A DNA stretch of 64,000 nt from Prolixibacteraceae bacterium (GTDB taxonomy: Bacteria > Bacteroidota > Bacteroidia > Bacteroidales > Prolixibacteraceae). The translations under genes were made by a program, and so were the position numbers. The stretch covers positions 62,001 to 126,000 of the forward strand of contig JAONJW010000001.1 in the NCBI GenBank assembly GCA_028377305.1, written 5' to 3'. Positions 48,574 through 60,400 of the stretch are shown here, piece by piece. The notes under the pieces are model-generated. The model saw nothing but the letters and a program-made list of their open reading frames with translations. It did not search any database and was not told the origin of the DNA. Numbering within the stretch: the first letter of the stretch is position 1; the number at the start of each line of letters is the position of its first letter.

Positions 48574-48987
48574 ATGAGTTTTACAGTTAAAGGTAAATTA
48601 GAGAAGATTCTAGACGAGGTTTCTGGAACAAGTGCAAGAGGTGAGTGGAAGAAACGTGAGTTTGTTCTAACAACGCATGATGAGCAATACCCAAGAACGA
48701 TCTGTTTTACTTTATTTAATGATAAGGTTTCTTTGATCGAAGGTTTCCAGCCTGGCCAAGACCTTGAAGTTTCTTTCTCTGTTGAGTCAAGAGAGTATCA
48801 AGGAAGATATTTCCACAATGTGAATGCTTGGAGGGTTCAACCTGCCATGGCAGCTGCTCCAGGTGCACCACAAGGAACTGTCCCTCAATTTGATCCTAAC
48901 GCATATGCTGCACCAGTATCTAATGCATCAGGAACGGCAGCTCCTGCTGCTGGAGGAGATGCAGAGGACGATGATCTTCCATTCTAA
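48574..48987 (+). CDS. DUF3127 domain protein (OB-fold-like, SSB-like acidic tail)
   Basis: GTSARGEWKKREFVLTTHDEQYPRTICFTLFNDKV...AEDDDLPF. Confidence 0.88.
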   Translation: MSFTVKGKLEKILDEVSGTSARGEWKKREFVLTTHDEQYPRTICFTLFNDKVSLIEGFQPGQDLEVSFSVESREYQGRYFHNVNAWRVQPAMAAAPGAPQGTVPQFDPNAYAAPVSNASGTAAPAAGGDAEDDDLPF

Positions 48988-49020
48988 CGAATAATTTACT
49001 TCTATTTTGAAGTATCAAAA

Positions 49021-49058
49021 TAAAAAAGGCAATTCATTTCTGAATTGCCTTTTTTGTT
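49021..49058. terminator. bidirectional terminator
   Basis: AAAAAAGGCAATTCA tttc TGAATTGCCTTTTTT. Confidence 0.85.
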
Positions 49059-49075
49059 ACAATGTATAATTGCCA

Positions 49076-49576
49076 CTATCCAATTGGGATCTGTCTTTTG
49101 AATACTTGATCCAATGAGATAAAAGTTTCCGTTCTAGCTATACCGTCAATAGCCTGAAGATCGGTATCGATGATCTTCTTAAGGTGTCTATTAGACTTGG
49201 CTTGAACTTTAATGAAAATAGCCCAAGCACCCGTTGTAAAGTGACACTCTACTACTTCAGGAATCTCTTTAAGTTGTTCTACAACTTTTTTGTCGTAGTT
49301 TGCTTTCTCAAGGAAAATACCTAAGTATGCACAGGTGTTGAAACCTAATTTGTTAGGATTCACTATGAACTCAGATCCTGAGACAATGCCAATATTTAGT
49401 AGTCTTTGAACACGTTGGTGAATGGCTGCTCCCGAGACACCACACTCTCGCGCTACTTCAAGAAATGGAATTCTTGCATTCTTTGTAATGAGCTGCAGAA
49501 TCTTTTTATCCAGTTCATCAATATGAACGACTTCTTCTGTATATTCCATTTCTGGACTTTCAGTATACTTTTTCAC
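49076..49576 (-). CDS. Lrp/AsnC family transcriptional regulator
   Basis: IDELDKKILQLITKNARIPFLEVARECGVSGAAIHQRVQRLLNIGIVSGSEFIVNPNKLG. Confidence 0.93.
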   Translation of the reverse strand: MKKYTESPEMEYTEEVVHIDELDKKILQLITKNARIPFLEVARECGVSGAAIHQRVQRLLNIGIVSGSEFIVNPNKLGFNTCAYLGIFLEKANYDKKVVEQLKEIPEVVECHFTTGAWAIFIKVQAKSNRHLKKIIDTDLQAIDGIARTETFISLDQVFKRQIPIG

Positions 49577-49799
49577 AGTGCTTATAATTTGTTACAAAAA
49601 CAATGAAAACTATTTTAATCTGTTGCAAATATAGGTAAATTTAGCCGATAAAAGCAATGATCTAACATGTTAAATAGAATGTTTGAAACAATGTTTTCTA
49701 CTATTCCGCAAATCTATTAATAATATGTAAATAATAGTAGCTTTTGACTTATAATTTTTAATTGATTTTTATCATATATATGCCATAAAAGTGCAATGT

Positions 49800-50987
49800 T
49801 TAGTTTGCACTTTCGGTTAGGTGTGATGGGTATTGATATACTTTTAATTTAAAAGCTGGCATTACTGCTATCAAGGTTTCAATGATACTTGATTGTAACT
49901 CCTCATAGGGTTGCCACTCTTTAATTAAAGAGAAAATGTAAAGTTCTAGAGGTAACCCCATAGGTGTTTGTTGAAGCAGTCTAATAATTTGTGTCATCTC
50001 GTTGCTTACTTTAGGATGCTTGGCAACGTAGGCTTTGGTATACTCTCTAAATAGGGTAACATTGGTTATTCCATCAAAGAAAGTTATGCTCTTAGGTACT
50101 AGCCCCTCTTCTTTCATTCTGTTGAATGTCTCTTGATCGATGATGCTGGTTGTTTGAATATCGATGTAGATAGATTTTTTGATACGTCTACCATTTCCCT
50201 CTTCCATTCCTCTCCAGTTTTTTACACTCTCAGAGATCATTGCATAAGTTGGGATGGTAGTGATGGTTTTATCCCAGTTCTGAACTTTTACTGTATTCAG
50301 TGAAATATCTTCCACAGTACCATCAGCCATTCTAGATGGCATTTCTATCCAGTCTCCAATTTGAAGCATGCGATTTGCGGCAAGCTGAACACTAGCAACG
50401 AGACCTAGTATCGTGTCTTTAAATACCAACAATAGTACGGCTGCCATAGCTCCAAGTCCTCCAACGATAGTCGACGGATTTTTTACAAGGAGAATGGATA
50501 TGATGATGACCCCACATACTACATAAAGAAAAATCTTTATCATCTGAATATATCCCTTAATTGGTCTTTGCTTGGCAAAAGGATATAAGTTGTATACATC
50601 TAATACGGTATCAAGAAAACGATCTAATAGGTATGCAAAAATAAGAGTTAAATAAATTTTTGTACCTTCGGTAAGGATGGCTGTTACTAGATGAAAATCA
50701 GCATCAGCAAAGTTCGAGATATTAAAAATGAATGCTGCAGGAATAAGATGTGCAAAACCTCTAAATAATTTGTTCTTAAACATGAAGTCATCCCATCGAG
50801 ATTTCGTTTTACTTACAAGTCTAGGTAGCGTTGCCCAGATTATATTTCTTGTGATAAAGTATAACGCCATTGCAATAATTGCAATTAATGTTAGTGAGAT
50901 CGTTAATCCAAGGTATTCTCCATAAGGGGCACTCACTCCTAGATTAGTAAACCATTCTTTCAAGAATGGGTAAAGTGCTTTCATCAT
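49800..50987 (-). CDS. mechanosensitive ion channel, MscS family (YbdG-like)
   Basis: Five TM helices + NRMLQIGDWIEMPSRMADGTVEDISLNTVKVQNWDKTITTIPTYAMI; start at 50987 preferred. Confidence 0.92.
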   Translation of the reverse strand: MMKALYPFLKEWFTNLGVSAPYGEYLGLTISLTLIAIIAMALYFITRNIIWATLPRLVSKTKSRWDDFMFKNKLFRGFAHLIPAAFIFNISNFADADFHLVTAILTEGTKIYLTLIFAYLLDRFLDTVLDVYNLYPFAKQRPIKGYIQMIKIFLYVVCGVIIISILLVKNPSTIVGGLGAMAAVLLLVFKDTILGLVASVQLAANRMLQIGDWIEMPSRMADGTVEDISLNTVKVQNWDKTITTIPTYAMISESVKNWRGMEEGNGRRIKKSIYIDIQTTSIIDQETFNRMKEEGLVPKSITFFDGITNVTLFREYTKAYVAKHPKVSNEMTQIIRLLQQTPMGLPLELYIFSLIKEWQPYEELQSSIIETLIAVMPAFKLKVYQYPSHLTESAN

Positions 50988-51067
50988 AATGAGGTATTCG
51001 AAGTTTGTTCTAGTAAAAATAATTATTGGCAAATATATTTAATTTTTCATACAAAAAGTTACATGTT

Positions 51068-52360
51068 ATGATACGAAAGATATTTTATCTTGTTTGTGTA
51101 CTGTTGTCCACTTTTATCTTTACATCTAATGTTTCTGCTTCATCGTTTTCTTCTAATTTTGTAGATGAAACCGTACGGTTTGAATTTCAATTATGTGGAA
51201 ATGCCGACACTACCTTTGTAGTGGAAGGGAATTACTGCGTTGAAGGGGTCTGGGGAGGTTCTAAGGAGCATCTATTGAACGATATGGGTTATGGGAACTT
51301 CCACTTAGAACTGGTTCGTAAATCAGATAATATGGTAATCTATTCTACGGGATTGAGTCCTCTTTTTCAAGAATGGAAAAGTACAGCCGAAGCTAAGATG
51401 ACCATCCGTTCGTTTGACCATGTTTTTCGTTTTCCTAACCCTAAACAGGAGTGTTTAATTCAAATAAAAGAACGTAAGTTTGATGGTAGCATGTCACTAC
51501 TTGCTACGTTTCCCTTTTCACCCAAAAGTTATTTTATCATCCAGGAGAGGCCGTTCGAATATAAAAAAGAGGTAATCTTTGGAGATGGGACTAATGTTGC
51601 GAAAAAAGTCGATGTGGTAATGTTGGCTGATGGTTACACTGAACAAGAGTATGATAAATTCATTCACGATGCCAAGCGCATGGTTACAGCACTTTTTAAA
51701 ATGCCCCCGTATGATAAATATAAACGAGACTTCAACTTTGTGGCAGTCTTTCATCCCTCTTTAGAGAGTGGATGTGACATCCCTGGAGAGTATGATTATA
51801 AGAATACAACCTATAGCTCTTCCTTTTATACGTTTGATATTTCAAGGTATCTTACTGCAAGAGATATGTGTCAAGTATATAAAGATGCAGCAACAGTTCC
51901 TTATGATCAGATCTATGTGTTGGTAAACACGGAGAAATATGGTGGAGGAGGATTCTATAACTCTATCAATTTGACTTCTGTAGACAATCCTCTTTCTGAA
52001 GAGGTCTTCATTCATGAGTTTGGACATGGATTTGCTGGGTTGGCAGACGAGTACTATAACTCTTCTACTGCATTCGATGAAACATACTATAATTTAGAAG
52101 TAGAGCCTTGGGAACCGAATATTACCACCATGGTAGATTTTGATAAGAAGTGGAAATCCATGTTACCAAAGGAGTTGATTATTCCAACTCCTAGAACGAA
52201 GAAATATAAGAAAACATTAGGGGTTTTTGAAGGAGGTGGATATATGAAAAAAGGTGTTTACTCTCCTAGGCAAGACTGCCGTATGAAAACCAATACGAGC
52301 AAAGGATTTTGTGACGTGTGTCAAAAATCTATTGCTCGTATAATAGAACACCACCGTTAA
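51068..52360 (+). CDS. secreted M64-family (IgA peptidase-like) metallopeptidase
   Basis: Signal peptide; VDVVMLADGYTEQEYDKF, EVFIHEFGHGFAGLADEYY; start at 51068 preferred. Confidence 0.9.
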   Translation: MIRKIFYLVCVLLSTFIFTSNVSASSFSSNFVDETVRFEFQLCGNADTTFVVEGNYCVEGVWGGSKEHLLNDMGYGNFHLELVRKSDNMVIYSTGLSPLFQEWKSTAEAKMTIRSFDHVFRFPNPKQECLIQIKERKFDGSMSLLATFPFSPKSYFIIQERPFEYKKEVIFGDGTNVAKKVDVVMLADGYTEQEYDKFIHDAKRMVTALFKMPPYDKYKRDFNFVAVFHPSLESGCDIPGEYDYKNTTYSSSFYTFDISRYLTARDMCQVYKDAATVPYDQIYVLVNTEKYGGGGFYNSINLTSVDNPLSEEVFIHEFGHGFAGLADEYYNSSTAFDETYYNLEVEPWEPNITTMVDFDKKWKSMLPKELIIPTPRTKKYKKTLGVFEGGGYMKKGVYSPRQDCRMKTNTSKGFCDVCQKSIARIIEHHR

Positions 52361-52363
52361 ATA

Positions 52364-53209
52364 TTAGTAGTTCTGGTGCATCTTTTTAACCCTGTGGATA
52401 TACTCCATGGGGTTATACATATAATCTTTAGGATCTGTGAATTTATTTTGTGATTCCTCCTTGGTAGGAATCTCTAATTCAGATAGTTTATCTAGTTCTC
52501 TTGGATTTAATAATTTGTCATCTTTGTATTGTAGTTCACAACCTGGTTCTCCTTTGGTGTTATAGTATCTCCATGATCCTTGCTTCATCCCATTCTCTAG
52601 GTTGCCTTCAAAGCGTACTTTCCCATCTCTGTATAGCTCACGGTGAACACCATACTCAATGCCTTGTTTATATTGAGATTTACTCAATAGTGCACCTTCT
52701 TGATAATATTCGAATTTATTCCCTTCTAGCTTGCCATTATTCCATTTGGATAAGGATTTCATATTTCCATTATCGTAATAGGTTTTAGATATTCCATCCA
52801 ATTGATTATTGGTGAAATTAAGAATAGAAGAAAGTTTACCATTCTCCTGAAACATTTTCCATGTCCCCATCTTCTTCTTGTTGATATACCTACCCATGGC
52901 AGATTGGGTACCTTTGGGATAGTAAAATGAAGCATCCACAGTGTCGCCACCCAGTGAAAAGTTCATCACACACTTTAGCTTCCCATTTTCATCATAGCGG
53001 TATAACTTATCTGTAGGGTGTCCATTCTTAAATCTCCCACGATATTTAGTTGTGCCATTAGGACGTTTGACTAACCATACACCTGTTTTTTGCCCATTCG
53101 TATCCACCTGGTTTATTTCTGTGTTTTGTGCCGTAGTCTTGTAAGCAATACCACCAAAACATAAACAAAGTAGCCAAACTTTAACTAGAATATTCCCCAT
53201 TTTACTCAT
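52364..53209 (-). CDS. MORN/YwqK-like repeat protein (secreted)
   Basis: Repeats NGxxxxxxxxxNGxxxGxxxxYYxxGxL, e.g. NQLDGISKTYYDNGNMKSLSKWNNGKLEGNKFEYYQEGALLS. Confidence 0.8.
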   Translation of the reverse strand: MSKMGNILVKVWLLCLCFGGIAYKTTAQNTEINQVDTNGQKTGVWLVKRPNGTTKYRGRFKNGHPTDKLYRYDENGKLKCVMNFSLGGDTVDASFYYPKGTQSAMGRYINKKKMGTWKMFQENGKLSSILNFTNNQLDGISKTYYDNGNMKSLSKWNNGKLEGNKFEYYQEGALLSKSQYKQGIEYGVHRELYRDGKVRFEGNLENGMKQGSWRYYNTKGEPGCELQYKDDKLLNPRELDKLSELEIPTKEESQNKFTDPKDYMYNPMEYIHRVKKMHQNY

Positions 53210-53570
53210 CTTAATCAATTAGGCCTTAAATATAATTAACCATTTTAAATTTGAGTATGCTTGTGACGGGTTTTATATTCTTAATGGAACAATTGTGAGT
53301 TTTGTCTTGATTTGTATATTCTATTTGTCTGCATAATCGGGTGGTAATAGACTTATGAAATGTCGTAGATTATCTCTAGATATTGTAGAATGTACGAAGA
53401 AAAGATAATTAACTATCTGAAATGCACATAGGGTGCATAGGTCGGGTATTACTTTGTATTAGACCACAAGATTTACATATTTGACCAATCAAACCTAAAT
53501 AATGTATGTTTCTATTTTAGATGCTTTTCTACACCAAAGATTATTTACTCAATAAAGAGACAAACATTTA

Positions 53571-53606
53571 AAAAGCCACTAGTGTTTATTCACTAGTGGC
53601 TTTATT
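53571..53606. terminator. hairpin terminator
   Basis: AAAGCCACTAGTG tttatt CACTAGTGGCTTT. Confidence 0.7.
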
Positions 53607-53694
53607 GTATCCATAAATAGGGATCGATATTGATGATACATAATGGTTTATAAACTAGCAATTATCTCGATGCTGGTTTATAAATTTCTATAGT

Positions 53695-54954
53695 TTATCG
53701 ATAGTTTCCAGCATAAGCATAAGTGCGATAGGCAGGATTTGCAACAGAAATTAGATCTACGGAATTGTTTGGATACCTTTTGCCATTTCCTGTAATATAA
53801 TCTCCTTTGTCAATAAAGTAAACTCCTTTAGGATCAAAAAATGGGGCGAGTAATGATTGATATTTTTCAGGTATTGGTTTTGTTGGAATGAGGACTTTTC
53901 GACCTAATTCCTTATCCTCAATCTTAAAGAATACATATGTACTTCCTGTTGATGAAACTATCTTAATATATGCTCCATATTTCGGGTCATTTACAAATAA
54001 TTGATAACGTATTTGCTCTCCTATTTTCATAAGTTTAAGGAGTTCATTTATATAGGCAGGTGAGAATTTTGTGTAATCACTTGTATCAAAAGAGAAATAG
54101 TCATTTGGACTATTTTTTCCGTAAACGAAGTCTGCTCCTGTCTGCATAACTGGACTATAACCAGAGTATCGGATATATGCTTTCTTTCCACCCTCTTCAG
54201 AAGTAAAAACATTATCTTCTCCAAGAGTGAATTTTGTAAACTTATTTCCTTCGATAACGATCGGTTCAGAAAAAATCATCTCTTTATCATTGATGTCTAC
54301 ATCTACTTTTTCTGTCACTTCTCTTTCGTTTTCAGCTTCCCACTTTGTAATTGTAGCTTTGTTAAGTACATTATTGTATGCAAACCCGTATCTCACATTA
54401 CTACCATCCATCTCAATATTTCTGAATGGAGAGATGTTAGGATCGTTCATCAGGGTAACTTTTGAGAGTAATAGCTCTTCGCTATACTTTTCAAATCTTA
54501 AAAATGATTTTCCTTCACTTCCTTCGGCACGACTCTTAAACAGAATATAGTTATCTGTATTCTCTTGTACACTCCACCTAAAATCTCCTTTTATCCCTGC
54601 ATCTACAGCTTCTGCCATATAATTATGAGAATCAAAAACAAGGTTCTCTTGCTGGGTGTAATTTAATGTATAAGAGCACTCCTTTGCAGCTTCAATAGGC
54701 TCTTTAACTTTGCCTATTTTCGCTCGATGATTATCCAAGAACTGTACTTTCATAAAAAGAGTCTTTTTCCCCGTTTCTGTGTACATAGAAGCAAGCCATA
54801 GCTCATTCTTCTTTAGTTCTGTATTGAACTCTTGAAGCCTCTCATCTTGCTTTTCAGTGGCACTCTTTTGAAAGACCTCTTCAATCGTATTGTTTTGACA
54901 GCTAGCCAAAGCTAAGGCTGTCAAAAACATGATGGTTATATATCTTTTAAACAT
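53695..54954 (-). CDS. lipoprotein, DUF4302-like
   Basis: Lipobox LALASCQN; KNELWLASMYTETGKKTLFMKVQFLDN; position after SusC/SusD/Mx1 peptidase. Confidence 0.65.
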   Translation of the reverse strand: MFKRYITIMFLTALALASCQNNTIEEVFQKSATEKQDERLQEFNTELKKNELWLASMYTETGKKTLFMKVQFLDNHRAKIGKVKEPIEAAKECSYTLNYTQQENLVFDSHNYMAEAVDAGIKGDFRWSVQENTDNYILFKSRAEGSEGKSFLRFEKYSEELLLSKVTLMNDPNISPFRNIEMDGSNVRYGFAYNNVLNKATITKWEAENEREVTEKVDVDINDKEMIFSEPIVIEGNKFTKFTLGEDNVFTSEEGGKKAYIRYSGYSPVMQTGADFVYGKNSPNDYFSFDTSDYTKFSPAYINELLKLMKIGEQIRYQLFVNDPKYGAYIKIVSSTGSTYVFFKIEDKELGRKVLIPTKPIPEKYQSLLAPFFDPKGVYFIDKGDYITGNGKRYPNNSVDLISVANPAYRTYAYAGNYR

Positions 54955-54985
54955 GATTATTTCCTTTTAAATACAATCAATAAAG

Positions 54986-55951
54986 TTATGCGGCTGGTTT
55001 TTTCGCTGCCGCTGCGGCTAAGTATTTCTGTACCTCTTCTCTAATGGTGTGCATATTAACCCCATGCTTCACCAAGAACTTATCTAGAATTTGAAATTTC
55101 TTACGAATATAAGTACGTCCTTCATTTCGTTTTACTAGATCTAGCATTGCTTGCTCTACTTGAGCTTTTAATGCTGCTGGATCTGCTTTTCGCTGACTCT
55201 CAGGAATAAGCTCTACTGGGTCATCAGGAAGTGTTTCATCATTAAAGATATAGTCCCAATTCTTTTGTGGATATGTGATATAACAAGAGAACATCTCAAC
55301 AAAATCTTCGGAAGCGTTGCTTGTTCCATATGGCGTAACCATCCCTTTGGTAATCGCAGTGGTTAAATTAACAACTCTCCATCCTGTTTGTGTGTAATTA
55401 TCAGGGGTCACTTCTCTATATTCATCTGGAAGAATAAAAGTTTGGTGAATAATATGGCAATACTCATGATAGGCTGTATGAAGCTGTCTTCTCATCCAAT
55501 CGACATTGGTTTCCGTGAAGTCATTCGCTTCTGTAAATCGGATGAGTTGTCCCCCCTCTGCTTGCCCTAGTACCACTGTCCCATCTTTCTGTTTTGCTTG
55601 TGAACCTACTAAGACAATTTGTTTCGGAAATGTTTGACGAACAAACTCCTTGCTAGACCCCTCTACCAATGGGGTTAACCATGCATTAAAAAGCATTTCA
55701 CAAATTGGGAATACAATCTCCTCCTTCGGAGGGGTGATATAGTACCATTCTTTGGGAAGTAAGTTCTCAATATACCTGAACTCCACGCGCACATTGTATC
55801 CTTTAAACAACTCAATAATTTGTTTGTCTAGTTCTGTGATTTCTCTATGAGGGAATAGAGGCTTATCACTTGGAACTAAAGCATCCTCATCCTTAGAGCA
55901 ACTCGAAAGTCCCAATAGTAAAACCAATAGTATATATGTAATTTTTTTCAT
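54986..55951 (-). CDS. lipoprotein putative zinc metallopeptidase (Peptidase_Mx1-like)
   Basis: Lipobox LGLSSCSK; LHTAYHEYCHIIHQTF (HExxH-like variant HEYCHIIH). Confidence 0.8.
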   Translation of the reverse strand: MKKITYILLVLLLGLSSCSKDEDALVPSDKPLFPHREITELDKQIIELFKGYNVRVEFRYIENLLPKEWYYITPPKEEIVFPICEMLFNAWLTPLVEGSSKEFVRQTFPKQIVLVGSQAKQKDGTVVLGQAEGGQLIRFTEANDFTETNVDWMRRQLHTAYHEYCHIIHQTFILPDEYREVTPDNYTQTGWRVVNLTTAITKGMVTPYGTSNASEDFVEMFSCYITYPQKNWDYIFNDETLPDDPVELIPESQRKADPAALKAQVEQAMLDLVKRNEGRTYIRKKFQILDKFLVKHGVNMHTIREEVQKYLAAAAAKKPAA

Positions 55952-55955
55952 CTTC

Positions 55956-57392
55956 TTAGTAGTTTGGTGTTAATCCATTTTTGATTGCGAACTGAGGAAT
56001 TTCAAATGCAAATAACGGAAGTTCATCTTTCAATTGTAGTTTTCTACCGTCTTTTAATTTGTGTTCCACATTGATTTGATACCTATGGATGTCATACCAT
56101 CGGATACCTTTAAAATAGTATTGTCTCTTTCGCTGATTTAAAACGAATTCTATCCATGCCTCTTGGGCTGTTAATGGCGTCTCTTCTTGACTGTAGGTGT
56201 CAATTAGATCTTGATCGGTAAATGCTAAAGGAGCTGCATGATTCGACACTAAGAAACTTTGCATATCCGTATAAGCACCTTTAAGATCGTTAAGCCTGAC
56301 TTTGGCTTCCACCAGATTTAATACCGATTCAGACAGAGGAAATATATCATTTGCAACTTGTCTATTTATATAAAAAAAATAGGATACGGGAATGAAAATA
56401 TTGCCATCTCTTTTATATCCACTTCCTGTGTTTCTAAGGTCTCGACCTAAAACTGCAGGCTGAATAACATTTGAATACGATGGGTAAGTCATTTGGTAGA
56501 TATTATTTGTGGCTTGCCACGTTGCAAAAGTTTGCACCCATCCTACTTCAGGATATTTTACTTCTACTATCCCTCTTTTGTCTGAAGCATATACTGACCA
56601 ATTACGCATCATACCTGCTCCACCATACGCAGTAATTGCTTTGGTTGCATAGTCACGACTCTTTTCATTATCGCTTTGATCTTTATTTCTCCATAGGAAG
56701 ATACGACCTCCAATAGCATAGGCTGTTGGAATCGTAATACGATATTTGTTTGTATTGAATGCAGTGGAACTCTCCTCTAATAGCTTAATCCCTTGCTCAT
56801 AGTCAGTAACGATATCATTATAGCATGCCTCTACGGTTGATCGAGAGTACTTTTGTATCAACTTATCTTCTAGCTCCTTTACGTAAGGAATTCCTAAGTC
56901 GGTTTTTGCAGTTCCAGCTTCGTACCTTTTCGAAAAGGTATTTAAAATCATAAAGTGGAAATATGCTCTACCAATTAGTGCTTCCGCTTGTAGTGCCTTT
57001 GCAGTTTCACTGTTTTTTGTTTCAGAGTCCATTCCCTCAAGTGAGGATAAAACTAAATTACAGTTTGCAATAGATGCATATGAGCTAACCCAAAATTCAG
57101 CTGGATTATCTTGATGTGTTTCATCTGTGATTTGTTTTTTCCAACTATATATGTCATTGAGAATAGGATAGCTTGTTGTCACCCCATCGGTTAATGTTAC
57201 ATTGTCTGTTGCATAGTGTAATCCGGAGTGTGTTCTACGTTTATCATATGTCTCCGCCATTACTGCATCTATATCGTCTAATGATCGTATAGTCATTCGG
57301 TCGTCCGGTGCTTGCTCTAGAAAGCTATCACAAGCTGTGAAGCTGGTGGCAAGAGTTATAATTACCACCAGATTATATATTAATTTCTTCAT
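55956..57392 (-). CDS. RagB/SusD family nutrient-binding lipoprotein
   Basis: Lipobox FTACDSFLEQAPDDR; SusD TPR pattern; RGxRWYDIHRY-like KGIRWYDIHRYQI. Confidence 0.92.
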   Translation of the reverse strand: MKKLIYNLVVIITLATSFTACDSFLEQAPDDRMTIRSLDDIDAVMAETYDKRRTHSGLHYATDNVTLTDGVTTSYPILNDIYSWKKQITDETHQDNPAEFWVSSYASIANCNLVLSSLEGMDSETKNSETAKALQAEALIGRAYFHFMILNTFSKRYEAGTAKTDLGIPYVKELEDKLIQKYSRSTVEACYNDIVTDYEQGIKLLEESSTAFNTNKYRITIPTAYAIGGRIFLWRNKDQSDNEKSRDYATKAITAYGGAGMMRNWSVYASDKRGIVEVKYPEVGWVQTFATWQATNNIYQMTYPSYSNVIQPAVLGRDLRNTGSGYKRDGNIFIPVSYFFYINRQVANDIFPLSESVLNLVEAKVRLNDLKGAYTDMQSFLVSNHAAPLAFTDQDLIDTYSQEETPLTAQEAWIEFVLNQRKRQYYFKGIRWYDIHRYQINVEHKLKDGRKLQLKDELPLFAFEIPQFAIKNGLTPNY

Positions 57393-57412
57393 CTTCTTTT
57401 AGTAAATAATGA

Positions 57413-60400
57413 TTAAAACCCAATTTTAAATGTAAAAGAGTACTGTTTAGTAATTGGCATGGTAGAACCACCAGACCATACAAATTCTGGATCTTCTCCA
57501 TTTAACTTATCGATATCTTTTGCCCATAGTAGCGCTAAGTTTGTTCCTTGAACACTAAAGTTACACGTTTTTATTCCTAATCCAGAGATCCACTTTTGTG
57601 GTAGGTTATAACTAATTGACACATTCTTCAGTCTTATAAATGAAGCGTCTGCTATCCAATAATCTGACATTCCGTACAATTGATATGCTCGTTGAATATC
57701 AAACTTATCATCTGATTTGTCGTACACACTACGGTCTTGTATCGCTGGGATATTGGTCCTTTTTTCATCTCCCTTTACTCGCCATCTATTCTTCAGGTGT
57801 GCAGATAGTGCATCAGAATCGTCGTACTTGTAATCAAATTCTTGCATCACTCTCTTTACATGACCAAATTGTCCTGTAATTAGGGCTGACAGTGTTAGAT
57901 TCTTAAACTTGATGCTGTTGCTGATACCCAAGTTTGTTGTTGGTTCAAGATTTCCAGAGTACTCAAAGTTTTCAAAATCTGCTGTTTGAACCTGTAGATA
58001 CCTTACGATCTCATTATCTTTATTGTAGAAAGTAGGAACCCCTTGGTTGTCTAACCCCGCAAATCTAGCAGAGTAAATTCCCCTTACAGCTCCTCCATTC
58101 ACAGGAACTCCATAGACACTTGTAGCCCTTGATATCCAGTCAGAAGTGATAAGGTTTTTGATCTCACTGTGGTGATATGAATAACTTAAGGCAGCCCTCC
58201 ATGCAAAGTTCTTGGTTTTGATCGGAATGATATTTAGAGACATCTCATAGCCATAAGAATCCATATCTGCGATATTTCCTTTTTTGAATAACTTTCCACC
58301 CACACCAGCAGATTGATAGCGACCAATCAAATCAAAACCATTACGCTTATAGTAGTTGAAGTCTCCCGATACGCGATTGTTCCAAATAGAAAATTCGGTA
58401 CCAACATTCAGTTCATACTGTTTTTCCCAACTTAAATCAGAGTTTTCTAATCCTTTTATCTCAATACCTGTTTGTCCCTGAGATGGGTCTAATGGTCTAC
58501 TGATACTATATGAAGTAAGATATAATGATGCATTCTTTGCGTCACCCAAACTACCATTAAGTCCATATCCAGCACGAACTGCAAATTGATCTAACCATGA
58601 CACATCCGTTAAGAAATTCTCATTCTTTAGATTCCATTTCGCACTAATATTCCATGTAGGCATCCATCTTGCAGTTCTGGTAACTCCTAGTCTATTGGAA
58701 CCATCATAGCGAACAGTTCCATTTAGTGTATATTTCCCTTTGTAGTTATAACCATAGTTAAAGTAGAAAGCCTCAAAACGATCGTATGTTTTACTTAGTC
58801 CATAATAACTTTTACCCTTTAACGACATCTTTTCCATAAAGTTCACTGTCGGACTTGCAAGGTTACCCATATCATAGCTAAAACCATATCCCTTGGTGTT
58901 GTTAGATTCTCTATCGATGTATCTAAATTCTCCACCTGCCAAGAAAGTAAACATATGGTTCTCTCCAATTACAGGGTTCCAGTTTACCGAACTGTTAGCA
59001 TAATAGTTCGTCATCAAGTTTTCGTATAAGTATAACAGTCCACCATTAGGAAGTGCACTATATTTGATTCCTGTAATGGATCCAGGCTTCTCATAAAGGA
59101 AGCGGTTTACATCACGAATGATCTCTGTGTCATGAGGTCCTGTTCCTGCTCTTAATGCACCAGCATGTGCCGAGTTTTCGTGCGTCTCCATCTTGGTTCT
59201 TGCGGTATAGTAGCGTGCTGAGAGTCTTGTATTCCACGAAAGACGTTTGTTGAACTTGTAGTTAAATGTGGTATTAAAACTCATGTCTCGAACATCCACA
59301 AGGGTCTTATCTCGTTCAAGCTCTTGTAGCATATTAAAATCCACATAGTTTCTTCTAAAATACTCAAGATCTCCATTGTCATCATGGGTGCGAATATTTC
59401 TACTGGTTGTTAATGCATATAGATATGGGTTTAGGTCAAAATCTCTTTCAATACGCCCTGTGTATCTATTGACTCCTCCTGCTAAATCTTTGTTATCTAT
59501 ACTATTGGACTGACTTGATCCTGGAAGTCTTTGGTCACGATAAGATAGATTCGATGATGCGGTTACAGATAATTTATCTGAAAGATGGAAAGTCCCTTTT
59601 AGCAGAGCAGTATATCTATCCACATTATCCGCGATGGTCCATCCTGCATCGTTAAGGTAACCTAGAGATACATAAAAGTTGCTCTTTTCGCTACCACCAG
59701 ATACACTTACTGTATGGTTCTGTTGAATCCCTGTTTGGAATAGCTCATCAAACCAGTCGGTGTTTGCAGTTTCATACTTTCTCAAGAAGTTATTGATCTC
59801 AGAATCATCTTCTCCTGCCCAGTTTATTTTATTCTGAGCAATAGCATCAAGCATTTTTGCATAGGCACCATGATTCTGTGCAAATTGGGTCTTTGCAATG
59901 TTGATCCATCCTTTACTGTAAAGCTCCTTATTCACTTGCATTTGATCCTTGGAGTTAAGGATGTTATAATCGTTGTATGAAGGAATAGGTTTCACAGTTA
60001 ACCCCATACTGTAGTTAACATTTAGCGACCCATCTTTACCTTTCTTAGTTGTAATTACGATTACACCATTCATCGCACGTGCACCATAAAGTGCTGTTGC
60101 TGAAGCATCTTTTAGGATTTGGAAACTTTCGATATCATCCGAGTTGATTCCCGCTACTCCTGAGCTGATGATTGTTTTCATATCACCAGAGTTCAAGTCA
60201 TCCATAGATACATCTACGGCATCCTCTAGAACGACACCATCCACTACCCAAAGAGGTTTTTGGTTACCATAGATAGAAGAAGCTCCACGTACTCTAATTT
60301 TTGGAGCTGCACCAAAAGTAGACGAAACGTTTTGTACCGTAACCCCAGCAACACGTCCTTCTAATGATTTTGAGATGTCGGCTTCACTTGCAAGTTTCAC

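Noticed and set aside
52364-53209. Toxin-antitoxin module (YwqK is often labelled antitoxin)
   Set aside because: No partner toxin; protein is a secreted MORN-like repeat protein, so a TA role is not supported.
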